Assembly (NCBI RefSeq): GCF_036588685.1
Contig: NC_086386.1
Span: 4,806,117 to 4,870,116, forward strand
From: Mytilus trossulus
Taxonomy: Eukaryota; Mollusca; Bivalvia; Mytilida; Mytilidae
DNA: 64,000 nucleotides
Reading direction: 5' to 3'
The notes under the pieces were generated by a model that saw only the letters and a program-made list of their open reading frames with translations, made no database searches and was not told the DNA's origin. Made by a program: the position numbers and the translations under genes. Below, one piece after another: positions 13,201 through 25,400 of this stretch. Each line of letters starts with the position of its first letter. The first letter of the stretch is position 1.

Positions 13201-16200
13201 CATTAACGTATTTTTCATATCAACCACACATTCGGTACTCTTCGGTATATCCCTACGGCAAAGTTCCCAACCGGACCAAGCTCATGTTGAAGGTATTGAC
13301 CCAAGCTATTCCCCACTTAAATATTTTTCTGGGATCCGGGCCCGTCTGGCCACCACAGAGGTTCAAAGTTGCCCATTAACGTATTTTTCATAGCAATCAC
13401 ACATTCGGTACTCTTCGGTATATCCCTACGGAAAAGTTCCGAACCGGACCTAGCTCAATTTGAAGGTATTGACCCAAGCTATTCCCCACTTAAATATTTT
13501 TCTGGGATCCGGGCCCGTCTGGCCACCACAGAGGTTCAAAGTTGCCCATTAACGTATTTTTCATATCAACCACACATTCGGTACTCTTCGGTATATCCCT
13601 ACGGCAAAGTTCCCAACCGGACCAAGCTCATGTTGAAGGTATTGACCCAAGCTATTCCCCACTTAAATATTTTTCTGGGATCCGGGCCCGTCTGGCCACC
13701 ACAGAGGTTCAAAGTTGCCCATTAACGTATTTTTCATATCAATCACACATTCGGTACTCTTCGGTATATCCCTACGGCAAAGTTCCGAACCGGACCTAGC
13801 TCAATTTGAAGGTATTGACCCAAGCTATTCCCCACTTAAATATTTTTCTGGGATCCGGGCCCGTCTGGCCACCACAGAGGTTCAAAGTTGCCCATTAACG
13901 TATTTTTCATATCAACCACACATTCGGTACTCTTCGGTATATCCCTACGGCAAAGTTCCGAACCGGACCTAGCTCATGTTGAAGGTATTGACCCAAGCTA
14001 TTCCCCACTTAAATATTTTTCTGGGATCCGGGCCCGTCTGGCCACCACAGAGGTTCAAAGTTGCCCATTAACGTATTTTTCATATCAATCACACATTCGG
14101 TACTCTTCGGTATATCTCTACGGCAAAGTTCCGAACCGGACCTAGCTCAATTTGAAGGTATTGACCCAAGCTATTCCCCACTTAAATATTTTTCTGGGAT
14201 CCGGGCCCGTCTGGCCACCACAGAGGTTCAAAGTTGCCCATTAACGTATTTTTCATATCAACCACACATTCGGTACTCTTCGGTATATCCCTACGGCAAA
14301 GTTCCGAACCGGACCTAGCTCATTTTGAAGGTATTGACCCAAGCTATTCCCCACTTAAATATTTTTCTGGGATCCGGGCCCGTCTGGCCACCACAGAGGT
14401 TCAAAGTTGCCCATTAACGTATTTTTCATAGCAATCACACATTCGGTACTCTTCGGTATATCCCTACGGAAAAGTTCCGAACCGGACCTAGCTCAATTTG
14501 AAGGTATTGACCCAAGCTATTCCCCACTTAAATATTTTTCTGGGATCCGGGCCCGTCTGGCCACCACAGAGGTTCAAAGTTGCCCATTAACGTATTTTTC
14601 ATATCAACCACACATTCGGTACTCTTCGGTATATCCCTACGGCAAAGTTCCGAACCGGACCTAGCTCATTTTGAAGGTATTGACCCAAGCTATTCCCCAC
14701 TTAAATATTTTTCTGGGATCCGGGCCCGTCTGGCCACCACAGAGGTTCAAAGTTGCCCATTAACGTATTTTTCATAGCAATCACACATTCGGTACTCTTC
14801 GGTATATCCCTACGGAAAAGTTCCGAACCGGACCTAGCTCAATTTGAAGGTATTGACCCAAGCTATTCCCCACTTAAATATTTTTCTGGGATCCGGGCCC
14901 GTCTGGCCACCACAGAGGTTCAAAGTTGCCCATTAACGTATTTTTCATATCAACCACACATTCGGTACTCTTCGGTATATCCCTACGGCAAAGTTCCCAA
15001 CCGGACCAAGCTCATGTTGAAGGTATTGACCCAAGCTATTCCCCACTTAAATATTTTTCTGGGATCCGGGCCCGTCTGGCCACCACAGAGGTTCAAAGTT
15101 GCCCATTAACGTATTTTTCATAGCAATCACACATTCGGTACTCTTCGGTATATCCCTACGGAAAAGTTCCGAACCGGACCTAGCTCAATTTGAAGGTATT
15201 GACCCAAGCTATTCCCCACTTAAATATTTTTCTGGGATCCGGGCCCGTCTGGCCACCACAGAGGTTCAAAGTTGCCCATTAACGTATTTTTCATATCAAC
15301 CACACATTCGGTACTCTTCGGTATATCCCTACGGCAAAGTTCCCAACCGGACCAAGCTCATGTTGAAGGTATTGACCCAAGCTATTCCCCACTTAAATAT
15401 TTTTCTGGGATCCGGGCCCGTCTGGCCACCACAGAGGTTCAAAGTTGCCCATTAACGTATTTTTCATATCAATCACACATTCGGTACTCTTCGGTATATC
15501 CCTACGGCAAAGTTCCGAACCGGACCTAGCTCAATTTGAAGGTATTGACCCAAGCTATTCCCCACTTAAATATTTTTCTGGGATCCGGGCCCGTCTGGCC
15601 ACCACAGAGGTTCAAAGTTGCCCATTAACGTATTTTTCATATCAACCACACATTCGGTACTCTTCGGTATATCCCTACGGCAAAGTTCCGAACCGGACCT
15701 AGCTCATGTTGAAGGTATTGACCCAAGCTATTCCCCACTTAAATATTTTTCTGGGATCCGGGCCCGTCTGGCCACCACAGAGGTTCAAAGTTGCCCATTA
15801 ACGTATTTTTCATATCAATCACACATTCGGTACTCTTCGGTATATCTCTACGGCAAAGTTCCGAACCGGACCTAGCTCAATTTGAAGGTATTGACCCAAG
15901 CTATTCCCCACTTAAATATTTTTCTGGGATCCGGGCCCGTCTGGCCACCACAGAGGTTCAAAGTTGCCCATTAACGTATTTTTCATATCAACCACACATT
16001 CGGTACTCTTCGGTATATCCCTACGGCAAAGTTCCGAACCGGACCTAGCTCATTTTGAAGGTATTGACCCAAGCTATTCCCCACTTAAATATTTTTCTGG
16101 GATCCGGGCCCGTCTGGCCACCACAGAGGTTCAAAGTTGCCCATTAACGTATTTTTCATAGCAATCACACATTCGGTACTCTTCGGTATATCCCTACGGA

Positions 16201-19200
16201 AAAGTTCCGAACCGGACCTAGCTCAATTTGAAGGTATTGACCCAAGCTATTCCCCACTTAAATATTTTTCTGGGATCCGGGCCCGTCTGGCCACCACAGA
16301 GGTTCAAAGTTGCCCATTAACGTATTTTTCATATCAACCACACATTCGGTACTCTTCGGTATATCCCTACGGCAAAGTTCCGAACCGGACCTAGCTCATT
16401 TTGAAGGTATTGACCCAAGCTATTCCCCACTTAAATATTTTTCTGGGATCCGGGCCCGTCTGGCCACCACAGAGGTTCAAAGTTGCCCATTAACGTATTT
16501 TTCATAGCAATCACACATTCGGTACTCTTCGGTATATCCCTACGGAAAAGTTCCGAACCGGACCTAGCTCAATTTGAAGGTATTGACCCAAGCTATTCCC
16601 CACTTAAATATTTTTCTGGGATCCGGGCCCGTCTGGCCACCACAGAGGTTCAAAGTTGCCCATTAACGTATTTTTCATATCAACCACACATTCGGTACTC
16701 TTCGGTATATCCCTACGGCAAAGTTCCCAACCGGACCAAGCTCATGTTGAAGGTATTGACCCAAGCTATTCCCCACTTAAATATTTTTCTGGGATCCGGG
16801 CCCGTCTGGCCACCACAGAGGTTCAAAGTTGCCCATTAACGTATTTTTCATAGCAATCACACATTCGGTACTCTTCGGTATATCCCTACGGAAAAGTTCC
16901 GAACCGGACCTAGCTCAATTTGAAGGTATTGACCCAAGCTATTCCCCACTTAAATATTTTTCTGGGATCCGGGCCCGTCTGGCCACCACAGAGGTTCAAA
17001 GTTGCCCATTAACGTATTTTTCATATCAACCACACATTCGGTACTCTTCGGTATATCCCTACGGCAAAGTTCCCAACCGGACCAAGCTCATGTTGAAGGT
17101 ATTGACCCAAGCTATTCCCCACTTAAATATTTTTCTGGGATCCGGGCCCGTCTGGCCACCACAGAGGTTCAAAGTTGCCCATTAACGTATTTTTCATATC
17201 AATCACACATTCGGTACTCTTCGGTATATCCCTACGGCAAAGTTCCGAACCGGACCTAGCTCAATTTGAAGGTATTGACCCAAGCTATTCCCCACTTAAA
17301 TATTTTTCTGGGATCCGGGCCCGTCTGGCCACCACAGAGGTTCAAAGTTGCCCATTAACGTATTTTTCATATCAACCACACATTCGGTACTCTTCGGTAT
17401 ATCCCTACGGCAAAGTTCCGAACCGGACCTAGCTCATGTTGAAGGTATTGACCCAAGCTATTCCCCACTTAAATATTTTTCTGGGATCCGGGCCCGTCTG
17501 GCCACCACAGAGGTTCAAAGTTGCCCATTAACGTATTTTTCATATCAATCACACATTCGGTACTCTTCGGTATATCTCTACGGCAAAGTTCCGAACCGGA
17601 CCTAGCTCAATTTGAAGGTATTGACCCAAGCTATTCCCCACTTAAATATTTTTCTGGGATCCGGGCCCGTCTGGCCACCACAGAGGTTCAAAGTTGCCCA
17701 TTAACGTATTTTTCATATCAACCACACATTCGGTACTCTTCGGTATATCCCTACGGCAAAGTTCCGAACCGGACCTAGCTCATTTTGAAGGTATTGACCC
17801 AAGCTATTCCCCACTTAAATATTTTTCTGGGATCCGGGCCCGTCTGGCCACCACAGAGGTTCAAAGTTGCCCATTAACGTATTTTTCATAGCAATCACAC
17901 ATTCGGTACTCTTCGGTATATCCCTACGGAAAAGTTCCGAACCGGACCTAGCTCAATTTGAAGGTATTGACCCAAGCTATTCCCCACTTAAATATTTTTC
18001 TGGGATCCGGGCCCGTCTGGCCACCACAGAGGTTCAAAGTTGCCCATTAACGTATTTTTCATATCAACCACACATTCGGTACTCTTCGGTATATCCCTAC
18101 GGCAAAGTTCCGAACCGGACCTAGCTCATTTTGAAGGTATTGACCCAAGCTATTCCCCACTTAAATATTTTTCTGGGATCCGGGCCCGTCTGGCCACCAC
18201 AGAGGTTCAAAGTTGCCCATTAACGTATTTTTCATAGCAATCACACATTCGGTACTCTTCGGTATATCCCTACGGAAAAGTTCCGAACCGGACCTAGCTC
18301 AATTTGAAGGTATTGACCCAAGCTATTCCCCACTTAAATATTTTTCTGGGATCCGGGCCCGTCTGGCCACCACAGAGGTTCAAAGTTGCCCATTAACGTA
18401 TTTTTCATATCAACCACACATTCGGTACTCTTCGGTATATCCCTACGGCAAAGTTCCCAACCGGACCAAGCTCATGTTGAAGGTATTGACCCAAGCTATT
18501 CCCCACTTAAATATTTTTCTGGGATCCGGGCCCGTCTGGCCACCACAGAGGTTCAAAGTTGCCCATTAACGTATTTTTCATAGCAATCACACATTCGGTA
18601 CTCTTCGGTATATCCCTACGGAAAAGTTCCGAACCGGACCTAGCTCAATTTGAAGGTATTGACCCAAGCTATTCCCCACTTAAATATTTTTCTGGGATCC
18701 GGGCCCGTCTGGCCACCACAGAGGTTCAAAGTTGCCCATTAACGTATTTTTCATATCAACCACACATTCGGTACTCTTCGGTATATCCCTACGGCAAAGT
18801 TCCCAACCGGACCAAGCTCATGTTGAAGGTATTGACCCAAGCTATTCCCCACTTAAATATTTTTCTGGGATCCGGGCCCGTCTGGCCACCACAGAGGTTC
18901 AAAGTTGCCCATTAACGTATTTTTCATATCAATCACACATTCGGTACTCTTCGGTATATCCCTACGGCAAAGTTCCGAACCGGACCTAGCTCAATTTGAA
19001 GGTATTGACCCAAGCTATTCCCCACTTAAATATTTTTCTGGGATCCGGGCCCGTCTGGCCACCACAGAGGTTCAAAGTTGCCCATTAACGTATTTTTCAT
19101 ATCAACCACACATTCGGTACTCTTCGGTATATCCCTACGGCAAAGTTCCGAACCGGACCTAGCTCATGTTGAAGGTATTGACCCAAGCTATTCCCCACTT

Positions 19201-19269
19201 AAATATTTTTCTGGGATCCGGGCCCGTCTGGCCACCACAGAGGTTCAAAGTTTCCCATTTACGTATTTT
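10255..19269. repeat. Higher-order repeat regime B, 1730-bp period
   Basis: A monomer type with CATAGCAATC and TACGGAAAAG appears first at 10255. It then recurs as triplets at 10947/11293/11639, 12677/13023/13369, 14407/14753/15099, 16137/16483/16829 and 17867/18213/18559. The spacing is exactly 1730 bp, or 10 monomers, and the order of all other variants repeats too. The five copies look near-identical, which implies recent amplification or homogenisation. This monomer type is absent left of 10255. Confidence 0.9.
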
Positions 19270-20639
19270 CAATACCTATAACTCAACTTCATTTTAGTCA
19301 CGATTATATCCACACCCATTTTTATATACAAAGAGTCTATAATATTGTTGCATTTTGGAATATGGAAACACCAGCAGTCTCTTTGTCATCTGAGCGGTAT
19401 CCCTGAGGTTTTCACTATATATTTATTCCTTTTTTGGCTTTCCATAGATATTTCTATTTATATTTCTGAATGTTTTTACAGTGGCCGGCTTTAAATTTAG
19501 TTTTATATATTATATATTAAATTAAATCTTTGATGCATCTTTGATGTCGTTTTATTGATAAAAATCTATATTACATAAAGACAAATATGCAATTTATATA
19601 AGGGTTTATATTCGAGGACAACGAGAATTTACGACAGCTTGAAGGGGTCATAAAACTATTTGCGGCGTAATTTTTCACTCCTGTTAACTTATGAAATTCA
19701 TACTTTTTAATTATTTTCAACTAAATTTTAATATTGAACACGTCGGATATTGAACATCGAATATCGAATAACAAACCTGCAGCTAACTTCACATACATAT
19801 TTAAAAGGTAATGAAATACCTTTTAAAATCAGTACAAGCTGCCAAATTGTCGAATTCCGCTGTAAAGTTATATATATCTAAGATTTAGCAATTTTTGGAA
19901 CGTTTCAGTCTTATGCAGTTTTTTGGTTTTTAGACATATCGTCAAAATTGGCTGCTGGAAAAAAGTGGCTGCTATCTTGATTGGCCGATAAAAGTGGCTG
20001 CCAGCTTGAGTCTGGTTTCTAGTTGTCATCTATTTCATATCTGATGCTCCTTTTATATATCATTTCTATTAAATTGTAACTGTACATGGATAATGTCACT
20101 GTATATATATAAAATGTACTTACCGATGAAGAGTCTTTAAAATCTATAATACTTAGAACATCTGACAACCCTAAATTTATATACAGAAATTTCTGGCAAT
20201 GTCAACAAAGCCTCTTCCTGATTTTGGTTATGCATATCCTTTAAAACTATATCCGAATAAGAGTTTTATTTTCATAAAAGTTAAACCACGCATCCTTAAC
20301 ACTGTAATGTTTTTAAAAGAATTGAGTAATTGTTTTCAAATTGGATAACCTGAAAATAAATACTGATAATTTAATAAATATACGTGTGATTTGAACTGTT
20401 AAAGTATATCAGTAGGAGGAGACATTAGGGACACTAAAAATAGAAGTAGAAGAGAAATTGACATTACAAAAAAAACAACTACAAAAAACGTCAAGTACAT
20501 ACAACTGCGGCTGATTTTCTTCTATCGTCTTTAAATCATCAATATCTAGTAATTTTCTTAAAGAAGTAAGTCGAGTTCTGCATGTACATTGAAAAAATGT
20601 GTTTTAACAATTAACATTGATTTTAATCTTTTGTCATGT

Positions 20640-20975
20640 ACCCTGCCTTTATACATGTAAGCTTACTTTGGGTGTCATTGTACTCATATTTTGACAAATT
20701 TGCCTATTGTGTTTGTTGTGTTGCACGCATCGTTGTAAATATAATTTGGAACTTGATGACTGTTATACAGGTGAGGTGTAGTGCTAAGAAACCAGATTCA
20801 AACCACCATTTTCTACATTTGAAAATGCCTGTACCCAGTCAAAAATATGACAGTTGGTGTTCATTCGTATGATATTTTTCATCATTTGATTTTGCGATTA
20901 GATTAGTGACTTTCCGTTTTGAATTTTCTTCGGAGTTAATTTTTTTTGTGATTTTACTTTTTTTGTCGTTTCCCC
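20640..20975 (+). repeat. Dispersed repeat family R3, long copy
   Basis: Contains ACCATTTTCTACATTTGAAA, then TGCCTGTACCCAGTC and GACTTTCCGTTTTGAATTTT. Related copies lie at 35650-35825 (minus), 49396-49545, 54440-54575 and about 59130-59215, at varied divergence, as expected of an interspersed element. No coding capacity is visible. Confidence 0.75.
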
Positions 20976-21485
20976 AACTACAAGATTGAATATAAACAAT
21001 ATAACTCTGTATGCCAAAGCTATTACAATGTCGTTTGTTATGCTCGTTTTCCATTTATCATTGGTGTGAAATACCAGTTTGTCTCTCGGGTTTAATCAGG
21101 TTTCTACTATAATCCCAATCTTTCTGTGATATTATTTCAAGGTTTTGTCCGATTTAAGATATAAATGCCGATCTATGTCGTGGAGATTATTATTATTATT
21201 ATTATATGTCGCAGCACCTAGACGAAAGTTGAGAGGATTTAAGGCCTGTATATGTCTTTTTTTAATTTCTTCTTTTCAATTTAGATATTTTTCTTTTATG
21301 TAGCCGTCCATGACATATATTCCACTGAACATTGTCCAACCGACATTCAACCATTTATATGGTACAGTAGTTAGATTTCACCAGTAAAATAAGACAATTT
21401 ATATAGCAAAACTTAGCCAATCATGAGCATACACAATCTTCCGATTTATTTTTTTCTTACATTTATCGTGTTATTCAACTCAAAG

Positions 21486-21557
21486 ACTGCTGTTGTCTGT
21501 TCTTTGGTCGGGTTGTTGTCTCTTTGACACATCCCCCATTTCCATTCTCAATTTTAA
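21486..21557 (+). repeat. Dispersed repeat family R1 fragment
   Basis: Carries the family signature GTCGGGTTGTTGTCTCTTTG followed by CCCCCATTTCCATTCTC. Other copies occur at 21738-21880 (minus), 43224-43341, 47652-47742, 48090-48233 and 54150-54283. Confidence 0.75.
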
Positions 21558-21737
21558 ATATCATCCCATTAGCCAGTACTTCGATACTATTATGACACAC
21601 GGATTTTGTTATTGAAATTTGCTAATACAAAATGTAGTTAGTTGTTCTAAATCAAGGAATATATCATCATGATCATGTAAAGCTCTGGTTCCTTTCTCAG
21701 CTTTGGATATACCTTTTTGTCCTTTTGGTTTATAATA

Positions 21738-21880
21738 AAATTAAGAATGGGCATAGAGAATATGTCAAAGAGACAACAACCCAACTAAAGAGCAGACAAC
21801 AGCCGAATGCCACCAATGGTTCTTCCACGCAGCTAGAAAATCCCGCAATCAGAGTTGTCCTCAGCTGGTCCCTAAATAAG
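21738..21880 (-). repeat. Dispersed repeat family R1, inverted copy
   Basis: Reads on the plus strand as GTCAAAGAGACAACAACCCA and continues to CAGCTGGTCCCTAAATAAG, the reverse complement of the R1 copies at 43224 and 48090. An overlapping ORF of about 110 codons is an accident of this repeat. Confidence 0.7.
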
Positions 21881-21981
21881 ATGGTGTACTACTTCAGGGA
21901 AAACATTCACCTTTGTAATAAGGTTTGGATGTTCAAATTGTGGATAGTTTTCTCATTGGCAATCATACCAGGCGTCACGGT

Positions 21982-22097
21982 CATAAAACTTTCGAGTATG
22001 ATTTTTGTACTCAGACTCGAATATCAACCAATCAAATTGCTGGATTTCATGTTTCGAGCATGATTTTTGTGCTCAGAGTAATGAGCAAAGTTTTATG
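21982..22097. mobile_element. Short TIR element (MITE-like)
   Basis: Begins CATAAAACTTT and ends AAAGTTTTATG, an 11-bp inverted pair about 115 bp apart. The interior repeats CGAGTATGATTTTTGTACTC and a related CGAGCATGATTTTTGTGCTC. No ORF. Superfamily not assigned. Confidence 0.45.
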
Positions 22098-22260
22098 CCT
22101 TCAAGGCCTGATCTTCTTTTTTTATACTTACCTTGGGCGTCACTGAAAAGACATTGTTTGTCGAAATTCGTTTCTGGTGCAGATAAATTTGTACCGCTTA
22201 TGTTGTTATCAGTATAAATAGCATATAATGAAATAATAGAAATGCATAAATATTATGTAA

Positions 22261-22266
22261 TTTATT
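22261..22266 (-). promoter_or_regulatory. Polyadenylation signal of the laccase-like gene
   Basis: TTTATT on the plus strand is AATAAA on the minus strand, about 100 bp downstream of the stop codon at 22365. Distance and motif fit a short 3' UTR. Confidence 0.6.
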
Positions 22267-22364
22267 AAATGTTTCAAAACAATATGAATATTCTTAATAA
22301 TTAAAGCGTCTCAATTGTCTACTGGAAAAGTTTAAACAATTCTTCCAGTGAATGATCCATTCAC

Positions 22365-22495
22365 TTAATGCCACGATCCACACTTTGGAAAATTTAGCGG
22401 TGATTTTGGATGTTCATGAAGCTCACCAACTTGGAAAACTAGGCCCATACCAATCTCTGCGTGAAATTCTATGTGACAGTGGAAAAACCAAAATC
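22365..22495 (-). CDS. Laccase-like terminal exon with [12 protein letters not shown]
   Basis: Acceptor GTCTTTTTTAG. It encodes [30 protein letters not shown] and NFPKCGSWH, then TAA. It holds the His-Cys-His motif linking the type-1 and trinuclear sites and the axial Met. The C-terminal FPKCGSW tail is usual for the family. Confidence 0.92.
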
Positions 22496-25400
22496 CTAAA
22501 AAAGACAAAAAAGTTATTGATTTTGAGATAGGACTACTGTATACTAACTTGTTATATGTTTTCCGTCCTTTAAATGTCTTGAATTCGTCTAAAAACCACC
22601 CAAGTCACACTTTTGTATTATTTTGTACATAAATCATGTCGTTAGTTTCCTCGTTTGAATGGCATAAAAAATCGTTGTTAACCGATGTGTCATTTAGTCT
22701 CTTGTGGATACACGTAAACTATAATAGGTCAAAGTACGGAATGGTCGAACATATTTACCTGGATTAGTAGCATGGAACCTGACAATCGTGTATTCGCCAT
22801 CTGGTAAAGTTATAGTATCTTAAGAGTCGAACTTATTTACCTGGATTAGTAGCATGAAACCTGACAATCGTGTATCCGCCATCTGGTACAGTTACAGTAT
22901 CTTTAGAGTCGAACATACTTACCTGGATTAGTAGCAAGGAACCTAACAATCGTGTATCCGCCATCTGGTACAGTTACGGTATCTTTAGAGTCGAACATAT
23001 TTACCTGGATTAGTAGCATGGAACCTGACAATCGTGTATCCGCCATCTGGTACATTAACGGTATCTTAAGAGTCGAACATATTTACCTGGATTAGTAGCA
23101 TGGAACCTGACAATTGTGTATCCGCCATCTGTTACAGTAACGGTATGTTAAGAGTTGAACATATTTACCTGGATTAGTAGCATGGAACCTGACAATTGTG
23201 TATCCGCCATCTGTTACAGTAACGGTATGTTAAGAGTTGAACATATTTACCTAGATTAGTAGCATGGAACCTGACAATCGTGTATCCGCCATCTGGTACA
23301 GTAACGGTATCTTAAGAGTTGAACATACTTACCTGGATTAGTAGCAAGGAACCTAACAATCGTGTATCCGCCATCTGGTACAGTTACGGTATCTTTAGAG
23401 TCGAACATATTTACCTGGATTAGTAGCATGGAACCTGACAATCGTGTATCCGCCATCTGGTACAGTAACGGTATCTTAAGAGTGGAACATATTTACCTGG
23501 ATTAGTAGCATGGAACCTGACAATTGTGTATCCGCCATCTGTTACAGTAACGGTATGTTAAGAGTTGAACATATTTACCTGGATTAGTAGCATGGAACCT
23601 AACAATCGTGTATCCACCACCTGTTACAGTAACGGTATCTTTAGAGTCGAACATATTTACCTGGATTAGTAGCATGGAACCTGACAATCGTGTATCCACC
23701 ACCTGTTACAGTAACGGTATCTTAAGAGTCGAACATATTTACCTGGATTAGTAGCATGGAACCTGACAATTGTGTATCCGCCATCTGGTAAAGTTATAGT
23801 ATCTTAAGAGTTGAACATATTTACCTGGGTTAGTAGCAGAACCCTAACAATGGTATATCCGCCATCTGGTACATTAACAGTATCTTAAGAGTCGAACATA
23901 TTTACCTGGATTAGTAGCAAGGAACCTGACAATCGTGTATCCGCCATCTGGTACAGTTACGGTATCTTTAGCTGCCCGTTTTGTAAGATTTCTGTGCAAT
24001 AATCCAAGGTCGTCTAGTTTTTTTACTTCCTCTAAAGTTGTAGTGGATCCAAGCTGTAAGAAATATGTAATTGCAAATTATCAAATATCTCTTTAAGTAA
24101 GGGATTTCCTCATATAAAAAAGATGTGGTATGATTGCCAGTGAGACAACTGTCCACAAGAGACCAAAATGACACAGACATAATTAACAACTATACTCATA
24201 CTCAATTTTGTAAAAACTACAGGCAAAATGGTGATTTATAAAAATAGGCAGATATGGTATGAATGCAAATGAGAAAACTACCCACAAGAGACTAAATGAC
24301 ACATAAATTAACAACGAATGTTTATGCAATTCAAACGAGGAAACTAGCGGCATGATGTATGTGCAAAATTATGAACGGAAAATAAATATGATATACAACA
24401 TCAAACAACAACAACCGAATTACAGGCTCAGATATTTCAAAATGTTTATGACTTCATTGTGAAAATAAAACTGATATTTCATTTTCAAATTTTTAGATTT
24501 TATTCACTGATACATATGTACTAGCCCATAATTTTCTATCAACCGCGGAATTTGACTGTTTTTGTAAGTTAATGCTCTTATCATACCCTCTACTTTAGTG
24601 TGACAAAAATTCAAGTGAAGAGAGAATCTCTTAACTATGCATATGCATACATGTAGCTTCAATTTCTCAGTCGAGGTTTGTTAATCGTTTTTGTTAATCG
24701 TTTTTATTATTTTTTATTTGTTAGTGTACTTCAAAATTGTATTACGTGTCGGTTTAAATTCTGATGGAATATATATCATACATCACATACATCAATCACA
24801 GACGTTGGCCTCTTGTTCATTCAAAAGTTTTAGTGTTATCACATAGCTTCATTAAATGTATATATTATAACATACAGTACTACATTTCAATCGCTAACAC
24901 ATACAAACGATCTTTAGTAACACAACAAAAGGTACAATTCTACCTACCCTATCCATACCAACTACTCGGAAGTATTTCTACCTACCCTATCCATACCAAC
25001 TACTCGGAAGTATTTTTACCTACCCTATCCATACCGACAACACGGAAGTATTTCTACCTACCCTAACCATCCCAACTATTTGGACGTTATTTCTACCCAC
25101 CCTATCCATACCAACTACTCGGAAGTATTTTTACCTACCCTATCCATACCAACTACTCGGAAGTATTTCTACCTACCTTATCCATCCCAACTACTCGGAA
25201 GTTATTCTACCTACCCTAACCATCCCAACTATTTGGACGTTATTTCTACCTACCCTATCCATACCGACAACTCGGAAGTTATTTCTACCCACCCTATCCA
25301 TACCGACAACTCGGAAGTTATTTCTACCCACCCTATCCATACCGACAACTCGGAAGTTATTTCTACCTACCCTATCCATACCGACAACTCGGAAGTTATT

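Larger units (their letters stand above)
1..19269. repeat. 173-bp ApaI/BamHI satellite array with higher-order repeats
   Basis: About 110 head-to-tail monomers of 173 bp fill this stretch; the left end is cut by the window. Almost every monomer contains GGATCCGGGCCCGT, giving one BamHI and one ApaI site per unit. Neighbouring monomers tend to alternate between ATATCAATCAC and ATATCAACCAC types, so a dimer is the next level of order. Variant markers (CATAGCAATC, TTCCCAACCGGACCAAG, CCCATTTACG) recur at fixed long distances and show higher-order repeats. The many short ORFs are an artefact: 173 is not a multiple of 3, they need a TTG start, and they overlap from unit to unit. Length and ApaI site fit a known mussel satellite (recalled, not checked). 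Structural heterochromatic DNA is inferred. Confidence 0.97.
19270..22260. other. Non-coding DNA between satellite and laccase gene
   Basis: AT-rich sequence with no exon I can support. It holds dispersed-repeat copies (20640-20975, 21486-21557, 21738-21880), a small TIR element (21982-22097) and a short ATT microsatellite (about 21185-21206). Short ORFs here fall inside repeats and match no family I recognise. Confidence 0.6.

Noticed and set aside
1..19269. CRISPR array
   Set aside because: Units are contiguous 173-bp monomers without unique spacers, in an animal genome.
1..19269. CENP-B box in the satellite monomer
   Set aside because: I looked for TTCGnnnnAnnCGGG on both strands of the monomer and found only partial matches (for example around TTCGGAACTTTGCC).
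150..19281. More than 100 overlapping ORFs of 65-143 codons in the satellite
   Set aside because: Nearly all start at TTG, overlap by about 85 bp, and repeat with the 173-bp unit, which is not a multiple of 3. They reflect repeat structure, not genes.
21725..22217. Three overlapping plus-strand ORFs of 70-112 codons
   Set aside because: They coincide with a dispersed R1 repeat copy and a small TIR element and show no domain.
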